From positions 62,001 to 126,000 of the forward strand of contig JAEZQY010000001.1 in assembly GCA_023441055.1 (NCBI GenBank): a stretch of DNA of 64,000 bases. Reading direction: 5' to 3'. The DNA is from Bacillota bacterium. GTDB taxonomy: Bacteria; Bacillota; Bacilli; Paenibacillales; UBA4045. Of this stretch, positions 1 to 8,365 are shown piece after piece. Both the position numbers and the translations under genes were made by a program. Every line of letters starts with the position of its first letter. Within the stretch, counting starts at the first letter, position 1. The notes beneath the pieces were generated by a model. The model did no database searches and had not been told where the DNA came from. It saw only the letters and a list, made by a program, of their open reading frames with translations.

Positions 1-318
1 GAGGTTTCATACGTCCCTAGTGAACTGCTTATAGGTGTAACGGAGGAACAGATGCAGAATGAAGGCTTGCATATGTCCATCTACCGGCAATCAGGGTTAA
101 TGGTGGAGGAAGCAGATGTTGAATCGGAAGCGGTCAATTGTCCAAACGCGATCGCCGAATTATTACACATCAAGAAGCAGCAAGCGGTCTTCCATATCGT
201 ATCCGTTGAGAAGGCGGAGAAGCGGGTAGTGGCTTATACAGAAAGCTATGTTAGAAGTGACCTGTATAAGTACAAATACAACAAAATTATGCGCAAGAAA
301 ACGGAGTGGCGGTACTAA
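1..318 (+). CDS. GntR/HutC-family regulator, C-terminal UTRA domain (partial)
   Basis: The reading frame is open from the first base of the window, so only the C-terminal ~105 residues are present and the DNA-binding domain lies upstream. The visible part has the UTRA ligand-binding pattern of HutC-type GntR regulators: alternating strands, then a segment like 'FHIVSVEKAEKRVVAYTESYVRS' in spirit, where the ligand-gated regulator contacts its effector, typically a sugar phosphate or similar metabolite. It precedes a carbohydrate ABC operon by 124 bases and is the natural candidate to control it. The effector cannot be told from the sequence. An internal ATG at 52 is not a credible start because homologous sequence continues before it. 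Confidence 0.75.
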   Translation, partial: EVSYVPSELLIGVTEEQMQNEGLHMSIYRQSGLMVEEADVESEAVNCPNAIAELLHIKKQQAVFHIVSVEKAEKRVVAYTESYVRSDLYKYKYNKIMRKKTEWRY

Positions 319-442
319 GTTGAATAAATAAGGGGGGAGATGCTAGCGCTGAAACAGAGGTTTGGCGTGAAAGGGTTCTCTGCGTCCATCGGTTCCAGTA
401 ATTTACTAATTATGTTAAAAATAACAGGAGGCTCACTACGAT

Positions 443-2116
443 ATGAAAAAACGCAACCTGACATCATGGTTCATCCTATGCTTAACTCTGACGCTTATGC
501 TGTCTGCCTGCTCGAATGGTAACACCAACAGCAGCAAGTCTGATGCGGGCAATACCGGTAATAATCAAAGTTCAACGAATTCGTCGAGTAATGACAGCAG
601 TAAGGAAACGAAACTGTTAAATGAGAGCGGTTTCCCGATTGTGAACGAGCCGATCACGCTGACCGCAATGGTTCAACTTAGCCCGGCTCAACCAACCGAA
701 TGGAACGATATCTTGGTGTGGCAACGCTATGAAGAGATGACTGGCGTTCATATCGATTGGGATGAGTATACGAGCGCGGACATCGTAGAGAAGCGTAACT
801 TGGCTCTAGCTAGTGATGAATTGCCAGATATCTTCTACAGAACACGGATGCCGAACAATGATATTGATAAATATGGTGCGGAAGGCTCCTTCATCCGATT
901 GAATGAATTGATTGATCAATACGCGCCTAATTTTAAAGCACTTATGGATAAATATGAAGGCGTAGCGAAGAGTATTGCCACTGCGGAAGGCGATATCTAT
1001 GCCTTGCCGAATCTGTTCGATTCGCCGAGCATTCAGATTAATCGCAAGCTGTTCCTTAATCAAGATTGGATTACAGCAGTAGGCAAGCAGAATCCAACAA
1101 CAACGGAAGAGCTATATGAATTGCTGAAGGCATTCCGTGACGGCGATCCGAATGGCAATAAGCAGCAGGATGAAATTCCGTTAACGGCTGATAATCTAGA
1201 CGATATCATCCTCACGTTAAGAGGCGCATTCGGTCTAGGCAATCGCGGCAATACGAATGGGAATTGGGATATAGATCCGGTATCGAATCAACTGCGTTAC
1301 TTCCCTACCAGCAATCAATACAAAGAGTTGCTGACTTATCTGCACAAGCTGTATGATGAGAAGCTGCTTGATCAGGAAATCTTCACAACGAGCGGAACCG
1401 AAGTGTTGGCTAAGAACGAACAGAATCGGGTAGGAATCTTCTCCTTCGGTAACGTCATCGCTCGGGCCAATACGAATGCCGACAGCTTCGCAGGCCTGGA
1501 TACTGCGCTTGCCGGTCCGAATGGCGATCGTCTGCATACAGGAGTAGTTGGACATCTGGGCTCTCGCGGCGCGTTCATGATCAGCAAGAAGAATGCTTAT
1601 CCGGAAGTATCCATGCGCTGGATTGACCACTTGTACAGCGAAGAAGGTATACGGATGCTGTATATGGGCTTCGAGGGCGAAACATACGCGAAGGATGCCA
1701 ATGGCAAGTATGACTTCCTGCCAGAAATTGTCGACAACATTCCAGAAGGCTCTTCCTTCGATCAGGTTACTGCGAAATATGTCCCTTATGCGGGCGGATC
1801 GCTGCCGACTCTGATTATGGAAGATTACTTCAAGGGCGGCGAGACACAGCCATCTGCTCAGGCTGCATCGGCTAATCTGCGTCCATTTATTCCAGATGAG
1901 ATCTGGGAGTCCTTCAGCTATACTGCGGCGGAATCGGAAGAGAAGCTGACGCTAGAGGCGGATATATACGGTATGGTGAGACAATGGACTGCCGAATTCG
2001 TGCAAGGCAAGCGTTCCCTTAATGAGTTTGATAGCTTCGTCTCCCAACTCGAGAGAATGGGTCTGCCTAGGCTGATTGAAATCTATGATGCTGCCTACCA
2101 AAGATATCAACAATAA
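443..2116 (+). CDS. ABC transporter extracellular solute-binding lipoprotein (LplA-like)
   Basis: This is the substrate-binding component of a family 1 carbohydrate ABC importer, tethered outside the membrane. The first 22 residues form a lipoprotein signal (KKR, a hydrophobic run, then LSAC with the lipidated Cys at 23), followed by an Asn/Ser-rich low-complexity linker to about residue 50. The mature ~500-residue protein has the long LplA/YtcQ-type extracellular binding-protein form common in Paenibacillus. An AGGAGG ribosome site lies 10 bases before the ATG. Two Lpl-type permeases follow at once, and no ATPase is encoded here, as is usual for these systems that share an MsmX-type ATPase. 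The substrate is likely an oligosaccharide but is not identifiable. Confidence 0.88.
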   Translation: MKKRNLTSWFILCLTLTLMLSACSNGNTNSSKSDAGNTGNNQSSTNSSSNDSSKETKLLNESGFPIVNEPITLTAMVQLSPAQPTEWNDILVWQRYEEMTGVHIDWDEYTSADIVEKRNLALASDELPDIFYRTRMPNNDIDKYGAEGSFIRLNELIDQYAPNFKALMDKYEGVAKSIATAEGDIYALPNLFDSPSIQINRKLFLNQDWITAVGKQNPTTTEELYELLKAFRDGDPNGNKQQDEIPLTADNLDDIILTLRGAFGLGNRGNTNGNWDIDPVSNQLRYFPTSNQYKELLTYLHKLYDEKLLDQEIFTTSGTEVLAKNEQNRVGIFSFGNVIARANTNADSFAGLDTALAGPNGDRLHTGVVGHLGSRGAFMISKKNAYPEVSMRWIDHLYSEEGIRMLYMGFEGETYAKDANGKYDFLPEIVDNIPEGSSFDQVTAKYVPYAGGSLPTLIMEDYFKGGETQPSAQAASANLRPFIPDEIWESFSYTAAESEEKLTLEADIYGMVRQWTAEFVQGKRSLNEFDSFVSQLERMGLPRLIEIYDAAYQRYQQ

Positions 2117-2156
2117 GAGTTGCACATGTGCATCTTGACGACGAAGGGGCAATAGA

Positions 2157-3065
2157 ATGCGAATGATTATTCCTCAGTCGGTTCGAAGAAATTGGGATTT
2201 GTACTTGCTGATCCTACCGGTAGTTGCCTATTTTCTTCTAATCAAATATTTGCCGATGTATGGCATTCAGATCGCCTTCAAGGATTTCTCAGCTTCTAAA
2301 GGCATCTGGGGCAGCGATTGGGTGGGGATGAAGCATTTCGTTCGATTCTTCAACAACTACCAATTCTGGACATTGATTAAGAATACGGTTGGCATCAGCT
2401 TGTACCAAATTTCAGTAGCGTTCCCGATCCCAATTATCTTCGCTCTGCTCATCAATGAGGTACGGAGCAAGTGGTTCAAGAAGAGTGTGCAGTCCATCAC
2501 GTTCATGCCGCATTTTCTATCCACAGTTGTGCTCGTCGGCATGGTTATGGCCTTCCTCTCTCCATCGACTGGTCTAGTCAATCATGCGATTCGCTGGCTG
2601 GGCGGAGAAGCGATTTACTTCATGACTGAGCCGGGGATGTTCAAGTCGATCTATGTATTCTCAGACATCTGGCAGAATATGGGATTCAGCTCAATCTTGT
2701 ATATAGCGGTGTTGTCCGGCATAGATCGACACTTGTATGAAGCAGCGGTTATCGATGGGGCCAGTCGGATGCAGCGCCTGCTGCATATCGCGATTCCGCA
2801 CCTGATCCCGACCGCGATCATCATGCTGATCTTCCAGTTTGGCTCAATTATGGACATCGGGTTTGAGAAGATCTTCCTGATGCAGAACGATCTGAATATC
2901 AGTGCGTCTAACGTGATCTCTACCTATGTATATGAGATGGGACTGCTCGGTTCGCAGTTCAGCTTCTCGGCAGCGGTCGGCTTGTTCAACTCCGTGATCA
3001 ATCTGATTCTGATCGTGATCGTGAACAGCATTGCCAGAAAAGTCAGCGAGACAAGCTTATGGTGA
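2157..3065 (+). CDS. Carbohydrate ABC transporter permease (LplB-like)
   Basis: This is a membrane-spanning permease of a binding-protein-dependent sugar importer. It has about six transmembrane segments; the N-terminal 'LYLLILPVVAYFLLIKYLPMYG' style opening is typical of LplB/YteP. The EAA loop, which docks the ATPase, is visible near residues 197-215 (YEAAVIDGA...). Length (302 residues) is usual for the family. It sits 40 bases after the binding-protein gene and 15 bases before the second permease, so the three are one operon. An ATP-binding partner must be encoded elsewhere. Confidence 0.9.
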   Translation: MRMIIPQSVRRNWDLYLLILPVVAYFLLIKYLPMYGIQIAFKDFSASKGIWGSDWVGMKHFVRFFNNYQFWTLIKNTVGISLYQISVAFPIPIIFALLINEVRSKWFKKSVQSITFMPHFLSTVVLVGMVMAFLSPSTGLVNHAIRWLGGEAIYFMTEPGMFKSIYVFSDIWQNMGFSSILYIAVLSGIDRHLYEAAVIDGASRMQRLLHIAIPHLIPTAIIMLIFQFGSIMDIGFEKIFLMQNDLNISASNVISTYVYEMGLLGSQFSFSAAVGLFNSVINLILIVIVNSIARKVSETSLW

Positions 3066-3080
3066 GAAAGGAGGCACAGC

Positions 3081-3977
3081 ATGGAATTCGCAACAGCCGA
3101 AAGGCGGGGAGATCGGATCTTCCAATTCATAGTTCACTTGATTCTCGTACTGATTACGCTTGGAACGATGTATCCGCTCCTCTATGTCGTCAGCGCCTCC
3201 TTCAGTGATCCGATGGCGATCGTCAAGGGTGAAGTCTGGCTTCTGCCTAAGGATCTTACACTGGATGCCTATCGCAAAGTATTCGGGAACTCCGACATCA
3301 TGACGGGTTATCGTAACTCCCTTATCTATCTGGTTGTGGGGACATCGATTAATATCCTAATGACTACGATGGGCGCCTATGCGTTGTCTCGTAAGGATTT
3401 CAAAGGGCGCTATGCCTTGACGCTGATTTTCACGTTTACGATGCTGTTCAACGGCGGACTGATACCGACTTATCTGGTGTTCAAGAATATGCTTGGACTG
3501 TACGACAATTTATGGGTCATGGTCATACCGAGCGCTATCAGCATATGGAATTTGATCATCATGCGAACGTACTTTCAGACATCGATCCCAATGGAGCTGC
3601 AGGAAGCGGCATTCATTGACGGCTGCAGCAATATTCGAACGCTAATTAGTGTCGTGCTGCCGCTGTCGGCGCCGATCATCGCAGTAATGACCTTGTATTA
3701 TGGTGTCGCACATTGGAATTCATACTTCACTGCGCTCATCTACCTGAATGATTCCGATCGGTATCCGTTGCAGCTGGTCATTCGAGGCATATTGATCAAG
3801 GAGGATACGCAAGCGATGGCCGGCGGCCAAGGAGAGAGTATCGTCGATCAGTTGTTGCTTGTAGAGGGTATGCGCTATGCGGTAATCGTAGTATCCAGTC
3901 TTCCGATGCTGATGCTGTATCCGCTGATCCAGCGTCACTTTGTCAAAGGCGTCATGATGGGAGCTATCAAGGGATAA
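3081..3977 (+). CDS. Carbohydrate ABC transporter permease (LplC/YtcP-like)
   Basis: Second permease of the sugar importer, 298 residues. It begins with the usual cytoplasmic segment and first helix, carries 'YPLLYVVSASFSDP', and has the EAA motif (ELQEAAFIDGCSNI) near residues 172-188, which identifies the CUT1 LplC/YtcP subfamily. The C-terminus ends in the family-typical 'QRHFVKGVMMGAIKG'. A GAAAGGAGG ribosome site sits just after the previous stop codon. It pairs with the LplB-like permease to form the channel. Confidence 0.9.
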   Translation: MEFATAERRGDRIFQFIVHLILVLITLGTMYPLLYVVSASFSDPMAIVKGEVWLLPKDLTLDAYRKVFGNSDIMTGYRNSLIYLVVGTSINILMTTMGAYALSRKDFKGRYALTLIFTFTMLFNGGLIPTYLVFKNMLGLYDNLWVMVIPSAISIWNLIIMRTYFQTSIPMELQEAAFIDGCSNIRTLISVVLPLSAPIIAVMTLYYGVAHWNSYFTALIYLNDSDRYPLQLVIRGILIKEDTQAMAGGQGESIVDQLLLVEGMRYAVIVVSSLPMLMLYPLIQRHFVKGVMMGAIKG

Positions 3978-4000
3978 GAGATCATTGGAGGCGTATAGGA

Positions 4001-5908
4001 ATGGATATGGAAAGAGAGAGCCTGCTTCAACTCCAAGGCATACATGCAACCGCTGAGCATGAGCTGGAAGGGTTCGAAGCAGGGAAGGCCATAGATGGCA
4101 GCCCGGATACATACTGGGCGGGCAGCCCTTACTATGTGTGGTGGAAGCTTGATCTAGGCCAGTGCTGTCGTGTTGATGAATTCGTTATTCGTCCAGTTGC
4201 AGATGAAATCATTCACTACTATATAGAGTGCAGTGTTGATCATCTGAACTGGGTGACTGTCGCAGAGGCGATGGACGAACGTCCATTGTCCTCTGCTGGC
4301 AAGTCGCATGCGATTGGTGTAGAAGCCAGATACGTAAAGCTGACAGTCACCTACTGCTCATCGGGTGAGACTGTGAAGATTCGCGATGTTCAGGTTTATG
4401 GTCAGCAGCTAGAGAATGTGGCATTGGAGGAGCAAGACAGGAGCGCTCAGAAGCTATTCCCTGCGATTGCCTGTGATGAGAGCTCTGGCTTTACTAAGAC
4501 CATTGTTGACGACATCGAGCCGGGTAGGCAGGAGGAAGTGCTGATCGGTGATCAGCCGGGCAGTTATATTGTGTATCGCGGGATTGATTTCTCACAGGAT
4601 GGCGTGAATCAGCTTCGTGGATTTTTCGGTTTTGTTGATTCGGATAGAGCCAAGCGCTTGACAGTGGAAGTGAGAGTCGATGGTTTAGACGGTGAGAAGA
4701 TTGGCGAGCTTGTGCTATTCAGGCAGTGGAAGCGTTGGTGTAATCTTGCAGGGGATTTGAAGCATGAGGACGCTTCTTTGCTAAGAGGGATCCACGATGT
4801 GTATCTAGTCATCGTGAGCGGCGATCCACCGCAGCAGCTAATGATTCATTGGCTTGCTTTCGTTACGAAGACACCGCTGCCGGCACCAACTCCACGTGCG
4901 GAGCGTATACCGGTCGCAGCAGTGGACGAGTATCAGATTTACTTCGGCAATCTGCACAGTCATACGGCGTTCTCCGATGGAATTGGCGTACCGGAGCAGG
5001 CTTATGATTATGCGCGTTACACGGCTGGACTGGACTTCCTAGCGATCACGGAGCACAGCAACCTGTACGATCATGATCTAGATTGGTCGAGGAGCCGCAA
5101 GTGGCAGGACATTCAGCGGATGGCTGAACAGAAGACGGAGGATGGCTCATTCCTGGCGTTATTCGGAGCTGAGACGACCTGGTATAATCAGTTCGGTCAT
5201 ATGAATACGTACAATCTGGATTGCTTTATCAACACGTATGAAACCGAATATAACGAAATACCGAATTACTATGAGACGTTGAAGAAGTATCCGAATTCAA
5301 TCCATCAATGGAATCACCCATGGTCGTGCGGCAATCGCCATCATGACGATTTCTCGCCCTATGATCCCGAGCTGGATGAAGTGATGCATATGATCGAGCT
5401 GAATTCCATCGAGTTCAAGGAGCTAGGCGGATTACACTATTACGTCAAGGCCCTCGACCTTGGCTGGCATGTCGCCCCCGTAGGCAGCCAGGACAATCAT
5501 AATGGTGAATGGGGTACGCAGAATACACTGCGAACCGGCGTACTCGTAGAGCAACTGACTCGAGATCACTTCTATGACGCTCTGCGACATCAGCGTGCTT
5601 ATTATACATCAGCGCTGCACCTGAAGGTATGGTTCCAGGTGAACGGGGCTGTGATGGGTTCACGCATCACTGCTGCTTCGACGGTCGATATCGCATTTAA
5701 GGCCTTATACGGCCAGAATACGGACAGACGGATCGTCAAGGCTGAGATTTACGGCGAGCACGGCCGTGTCCTGCATGAGGTCACAGCGGATAGTAACGAG
5801 GTGGATTATAAGGTATCCTTACCAGGAGACCAACGTTACTATTTCGTGAAGCTGTATCAGGATGACGGAGAATTTGCCGTGACCGCACCGGTTTGGTTGG
5901 ATTTGTAG
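4001..5908 (+). CDS. Discoidin-domain PHP metallohydrolase (CehA/McbA-like)
   Basis: A 635-residue two-part protein. Residues ~10-140 look like an F5/8-type C (discoidin) carbohydrate-binding domain ('AIDGSPDTYWAG', 'WKLDLGQCCRVDEFVIRP'). A linker domain follows, and from ~315 on there is a PHP (polymerase and histidinol phosphatase) metal-dependent hydrolase domain. The metal-binding signature is NLHSHTAFSDG with His319 and His321, followed by AITEHSN, a Glu in 'GAETTW' and 'SQDNHNGEW'. There is no signal peptide, so it is probably cytoplasmic, unusual for a discoidin domain. It closes the ABC operon 23 bases after the permease, so it presumably acts on the imported compound. PHP proteins of this group cleave phosphoesters or ester/amide bonds; the real substrate is unknown. 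Confidence 0.78.
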   Translation: MDMERESLLQLQGIHATAEHELEGFEAGKAIDGSPDTYWAGSPYYVWWKLDLGQCCRVDEFVIRPVADEIIHYYIECSVDHLNWVTVAEAMDERPLSSAGKSHAIGVEARYVKLTVTYCSSGETVKIRDVQVYGQQLENVALEEQDRSAQKLFPAIACDESSGFTKTIVDDIEPGRQEEVLIGDQPGSYIVYRGIDFSQDGVNQLRGFFGFVDSDRAKRLTVEVRVDGLDGEKIGELVLFRQWKRWCNLAGDLKHEDASLLRGIHDVYLVIVSGDPPQQLMIHWLAFVTKTPLPAPTPRAERIPVAAVDEYQIYFGNLHSHTAFSDGIGVPEQAYDYARYTAGLDFLAITEHSNLYDHDLDWSRSRKWQDIQRMAEQKTEDGSFLALFGAETTWYNQFGHMNTYNLDCFINTYETEYNEIPNYYETLKKYPNSIHQWNHPWSCGNRHHDDFSPYDPELDEVMHMIELNSIEFKELGGLHYYVKALDLGWHVAPVGSQDNHNGEWGTQNTLRTGVLVEQLTRDHFYDALRHQRAYYTSALHLKVWFQVNGAVMGSRITAASTVDIAFKALYGQNTDRRIVKAEIYGEHGRVLHEVTADSNEVDYKVSLPGDQRYYFVKLYQDDGEFAVTAPVWLDL

Positions 5909-5933
5909 TGGTTATATAATTAGAAGATCCTTA

Positions 5934-5984
5934 GGAACAACAATATGACCGTCCTACTCACAAGGATGGTCATATTGTTGTTCC
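5934..5984 (+). terminator. Long hairpin ending the sugar ABC/PHP operon
   Basis: Arms 5934-5955 and 5963-5984 are 22 bases each and complementary except for one G-T pair, with a 7-base loop. It begins 26 bases after the PHP stop codon. No strong T-run follows, so it may serve as a 3' stabiliser as well as a terminator. Confidence 0.6.
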
Positions 5985-6089
5985 CTGTAACATTTTGATT
6001 AGAAGAATGAAGGAGTTAATGGTAGTAATAGGGAATACAACGTAAGCTAATCAATAAGCTATTAGCAAATGAATGAGAGAGGTGGAGCA

Positions 6090-7013
6090 ATGGTTTCATT
6101 GGGGAGTGTCAGTATCATTCAAGATATTAGAACAGTGTGGGCGAACGAAGCAAGAGACTTTACACCTTGGCTGGCGCAGAATCTTGAAGAATTAGGTGCT
6201 GAACTTGGAATCGATCTTGAATTGATCGGCATGGAACATAGCGTTGGATCATTCTCGCTTGATATCTACGCCAAGGAGATTAGCTCTGGCCATGCTGTAA
6301 TTATTGAGAATCAACTTGAAGTGACAGACCATTCCCATCTGGGACAATTAATCACCTATGCATCTGGTGTGGATGCCGCAATTATTATTTGGATATCACG
6401 AGAAGTACGGGAGGAGCATCGGAAAGCCATAGATTGGTTGAACCAAATATCGAATGAAGATATCCATTTCTTCGCGGTAGAGATTCAAGCTATCACAATC
6501 GGCGATTCACCTCCAGCGCCATTATTCAAGGTGAAGGCCTCTCCGAATGAATGGAGCAAGATGAAGCCGTCAATCACCTCAGTTATTGCACAGCCAAAGT
6601 CTAAGAAACAGCAGTTTTATCATGATTTCTTCAAGACATTCCTAGAAAAGTTGAAAGCGCAGCATCCGGGTATGACCAACGCCAAGTCAGTAGGGTACGA
6701 TAGTTGGTTTGGCTTCGGTGTCGGACATTCCGGTTATGTCTTGAATATCGCATTCCGCGGTGGAAATCGATTCTCAGTCGAACTCTATATTGATGCTAAT
6801 GATAAGGAAACCAATAAGGTCAGGTTTGATAAGCTTCTGGAACGCCGAGCGGAGATCGAGCATTCACTTGAACAGTTATCGTGGGAACGATTAGATGATA
6901 AGCGAGCATGCAGAATTGCTGCTTATATGAATGTAACTGAGGATGACATCATGGTCGAATGGGGAATAAAAAGGCTAGTTGCATTCAAAAAGGTATTCTT
7001 GCAATACATATAA
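6090..7013 (+). CDS. DUF4268 domain protein, nuclease-fold-like
   Basis: A 307-residue protein. Start 6090 is preferred over the in-frame ATG at 6069 because AGAGGTGGAG lies just before it. Residues 15-150 form an alpha/beta domain with Asp58 in 'SFSLDIYA' and Glu73-Asn74-Gln75 in 'AVIIENQLE'. This D...ExQ layout resembles PD-(D/E)xK nucleases in which the Lys is replaced by Gln, as in NucS-like enzymes. The C-terminal half (about 170-305) matches the DUF4268 pattern. It stands alone between the ABC operon and a toxin-antitoxin/restriction region, so a role in DNA processing or phage defence is plausible, but this is inferred from context and fold. Confidence 0.65.
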   Translation: MVSLGSVSIIQDIRTVWANEARDFTPWLAQNLEELGAELGIDLELIGMEHSVGSFSLDIYAKEISSGHAVIIENQLEVTDHSHLGQLITYASGVDAAIIIWISREVREEHRKAIDWLNQISNEDIHFFAVEIQAITIGDSPPAPLFKVKASPNEWSKMKPSITSVIAQPKSKKQQFYHDFFKTFLEKLKAQHPGMTNAKSVGYDSWFGFGVGHSGYVLNIAFRGGNRFSVELYIDANDKETNKVRFDKLLERRAEIEHSLEQLSWERLDDKRACRIAAYMNVTEDDIMVEWGIKRLVAFKKVFLQYI

Positions 7014-7041
7014 GAGAGTCATTTGATTCGGGATTGACAGC

Positions 7042-7070
7042 TTGTGTGCATAGAACTGATGGACTATAAT
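7042..7070 (+). promoter_or_regulatory. Sigma-A promoter of antitoxin-like RNA, copy 1
   Basis: TTGTGT at 7042-7047, a 17-base spacer and TATAAT at 7065-7070. The same arrangement (TTGTAT, 17, TATAAT) precedes the second copy of the RNA at 7867, and the two spacers are similar in sequence. Confidence 0.7.
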
Positions 7071-7076
7071 AAAAAT

Positions 7077-7200
7077 ATATAGGAGCCTGCGCAAACAGGC
7101 CCCTAGGCACAGCAGCCGCTTTTAAGGGCGGTAGGCTTGTTCAAAAGGATGTCCGATAGAATTAGACCGGTTCCTGTGATGGGCGGTCTATTTCTTTTTG
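7077..7200 (+). ncRNA. Type I antitoxin-like small RNA, copy 1 (no intact toxin)
   Basis: About 124 nt, from just after a TATAAT box to a terminator. It is nearly the same as the RNA at 7902-8028 in its conserved elements: a 5' hairpin GCCTG-loop-CAGGC (7085-7100), a central CCGC...GCGG hairpin, and a terminator AGACCG...CGGTCT (7164-7189) followed by ATTTCTTTTT. On the opposite strand only the last codons of a toxin-like frame (HKKK-stop) remain, with tandem TAA stops a few codons upstream, so the toxin body is gone. It therefore seems to be a solitary antitoxin RNA or a relic; it could act in trans on the second locus. Confidence 0.6.
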
Positions 7201-7229
7201 TGATTGGCAAGCGCTTTGGATTTCGGTTA

Positions 7230-7754
7230 TTAAGTAGAAGCCAGCACATCGGCGAATGCCTTGGCATAAGGTGGCAAATCAGGTGGCCTGCGACTTGAGA
7301 TCAAGTGGCCGTCGACGACGACTGGCTCGTCCAGCCAGATCGCGCCAGCATTCTCCATATCATCCCGAATTCCCGGGGTGCTCGTAACCTTCTTGTTCTG
7401 TAGAATCTTCGCTGAGATAAGCACCCAGCCTGCGTGACAGATCTGTCCAATTGGCTTCTGGTGTTCGTCCATATGCTTCACCATAGCGATTACTTGGGAA
7501 TATCGTCTTAGCTTATCAGGTGCCCATCCTCCTGGCACTAGTATGCCGTTATAATCGGCTGGGTTAATATCGCCGAAGGCATAATCCGAAGTGGAAGGTA
7601 CACCGTACTTGCCGATATACTTCTCACCAGCCTTGGGGCCGACAAGATGAACCTCAGCTCCTTCTTCCTGCAATCGCATGATGGGATACCACAATTCCAA
7701 ATCTTCAAACTCATGATCGACGAGTGCGATGACTTTCTTGTTATTCAGACGCAA
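7230..7754 (-). CDS. DJ-1/PfpI family protein (glyoxalase III/deglycase/protease-like)
   Basis: A 174-residue type 1 glutamine amidotransferase-like protein. The nucleophile Cys106 lies in the elbow 'GQICHAGW' followed by His107, and the acidic partner is in the N-terminal 'HEFEDLE'. These are the hallmarks of PfpI/YraA-type DJ-1 proteins, which detoxify methylglyoxal or repair glycated proteins. Translation starts at TTG 7754, 6 bases after AAGGAGGG. It is transcribed opposite to its neighbours and lies exactly between the two antitoxin-like RNA copies, in the place where a toxin gene would be expected for copy 1. Confidence 0.88.
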   Translation of the reverse strand: MRLNNKKVIALVDHEFEDLELWYPIMRLQEEGAEVHLVGPKAGEKYIGKYGVPSTSDYAFGDINPADYNGILVPGGWAPDKLRRYSQVIAMVKHMDEHQKPIGQICHAGWVLISAKILQNKKVTSTPGIRDDMENAGAIWLDEPVVVDGHLISSRRPPDLPPYAKAFADVLAST

Positions 7755-7866
7755 ATCAATCCCTCCTTATACCCCTTAGTATACACGGAGTTGGAAAGTT
7801 TATTAAGTCCTTCAGATCGAGCATCGCACAAACAGGAGCAGTTGTTCGAAGAATGATAATTATCAC

Positions 7867-7895
7867 TTGTATGAATAGAACCATCAGACTATAAT
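7867..7895 (+). promoter_or_regulatory. Sigma-A promoter of antitoxin RNA, copy 2
   Basis: TTGTAT at 7867-7872, a 17-base spacer and TATAAT at 7890-7895. A perfect 12-base palindrome TGATAATTATCA (about 7855-7866) abuts the -35 box and could be an operator. Confidence 0.7.
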
Positions 7896-7901
7896 AAAGA
7901 T

Positions 7902-8028
7902 ATAAAAAAGGAGCCTGCGCTAACAGGCCCCTGGGCATAGCAGCCGCTTTTAAGGGCGGAAGGCTTGACATCAGAAGTTGGCCAAGAGATAGACCGTAAC
8001 CTAGACCAGGGCGGTCTATTTCTTTTTG
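7902..8028 (+). ncRNA. RatA-like antisense antitoxin RNA, copy 2
   Basis: About 127 nt, starting after the TATAAT at 7890 and ending at the terminator AGACCG (7991-7996)...CGGTCT (8012-8017) with ATTTCTTTTT. It is convergent with the toxin gene on the minus strand and overlaps its last codons; the rest would pair with the toxin mRNA's 3' untranslated region. This is the layout of txpA/ratA and bsrG/SR4-type I toxin-antitoxin systems of Bacillota. No experimental boundary is known; ends are inferred from promoter and terminator. Confidence 0.65.
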
Positions 8029-8129
8029 TGTTGGGTTAGAGTCGCTATGATCTGCACGATCAGCGCCAGCAGTCCAATCAAACTACTACTGAAGCCAATC
8101 AGAATAATCAAAACGTCCTTGACCTCCAC
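8016..8129 (-). CDS. Putative holin-like type I toxin (TxpA/BsrG-like)
   Basis: A 37-residue peptide: a short acidic/basic start (MEVKDV), one hydrophobic helix of ~22 residues (LIILIGF...LALIVQIIAT) and a basic tail ending HKKK. This is the pattern of 'putative holin-like toxin' peptides that insert in the membrane. The GTG at 8129 is 8 bases from GGGAGG; an ATG two codons earlier is too near the ribosome site. An in-frame ATG at 8198 would give a 60-residue form but lacks a ribosome site. The gene overlaps the 3' end of the convergent antisense RNA. Confidence 0.72.
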   Translation of the reverse strand: MEVKDVLIILIGFSSSLIGLLALIVQIIATLTQHKKK

Positions 8130-8138
8130 AGGCATCAC

Positions 8139-8152
8139 CTCCCTTCCGGGAG
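8139..8152 (-). promoter_or_regulatory. SD-sequestering hairpin of the toxin mRNA
   Basis: In the toxin mRNA, CTCCC-GGAA-GGGAG forms a 5-bp stem with a GNRA-type tetraloop, and the right arm contains the toxin's GGGAGG ribosome site. Such sequestration is common in type I toxin mRNAs and keeps translation low until processing or antitoxin loss. Confidence 0.55.
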
Positions 8153-8365
8153 AATAGCCGACCGCCCTTGCGAGCCTTACTGTTATGCTTAAAATCATTT
8201 TATCACACAGAACATTAGTTCGTATATATGAAAATGGTTTTTATTCTTCTGAGCTTCAATATGCTCAAAGAGATGATAATCTCATGTCGGATAAAGGGAT
8301 TTTAGATCGATATATGGAATATTACTATAGCACCAATGACCATTACATATAGAGGAGAACCCTAC

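Noticed and set aside
340..522. A 60-codon frame starting at ATG 340 right after GGGGGGAG
   Set aside because: It has no spacing from the ribosome-like site and runs out of frame into the lipoprotein gene; the coding signal there belongs to the binding protein.
7756..7971. Minus-strand 71-codon frame opposite the antitoxin RNA
   Set aside because: It overlaps the promoter and RNA body, has no ribosome site, and its composition follows the RNA hairpins.
8336..8365. Upstream ATG for hsdM
   Set aside because: No ribosome site; AGAGGAGAA lies just before ATG 8366.
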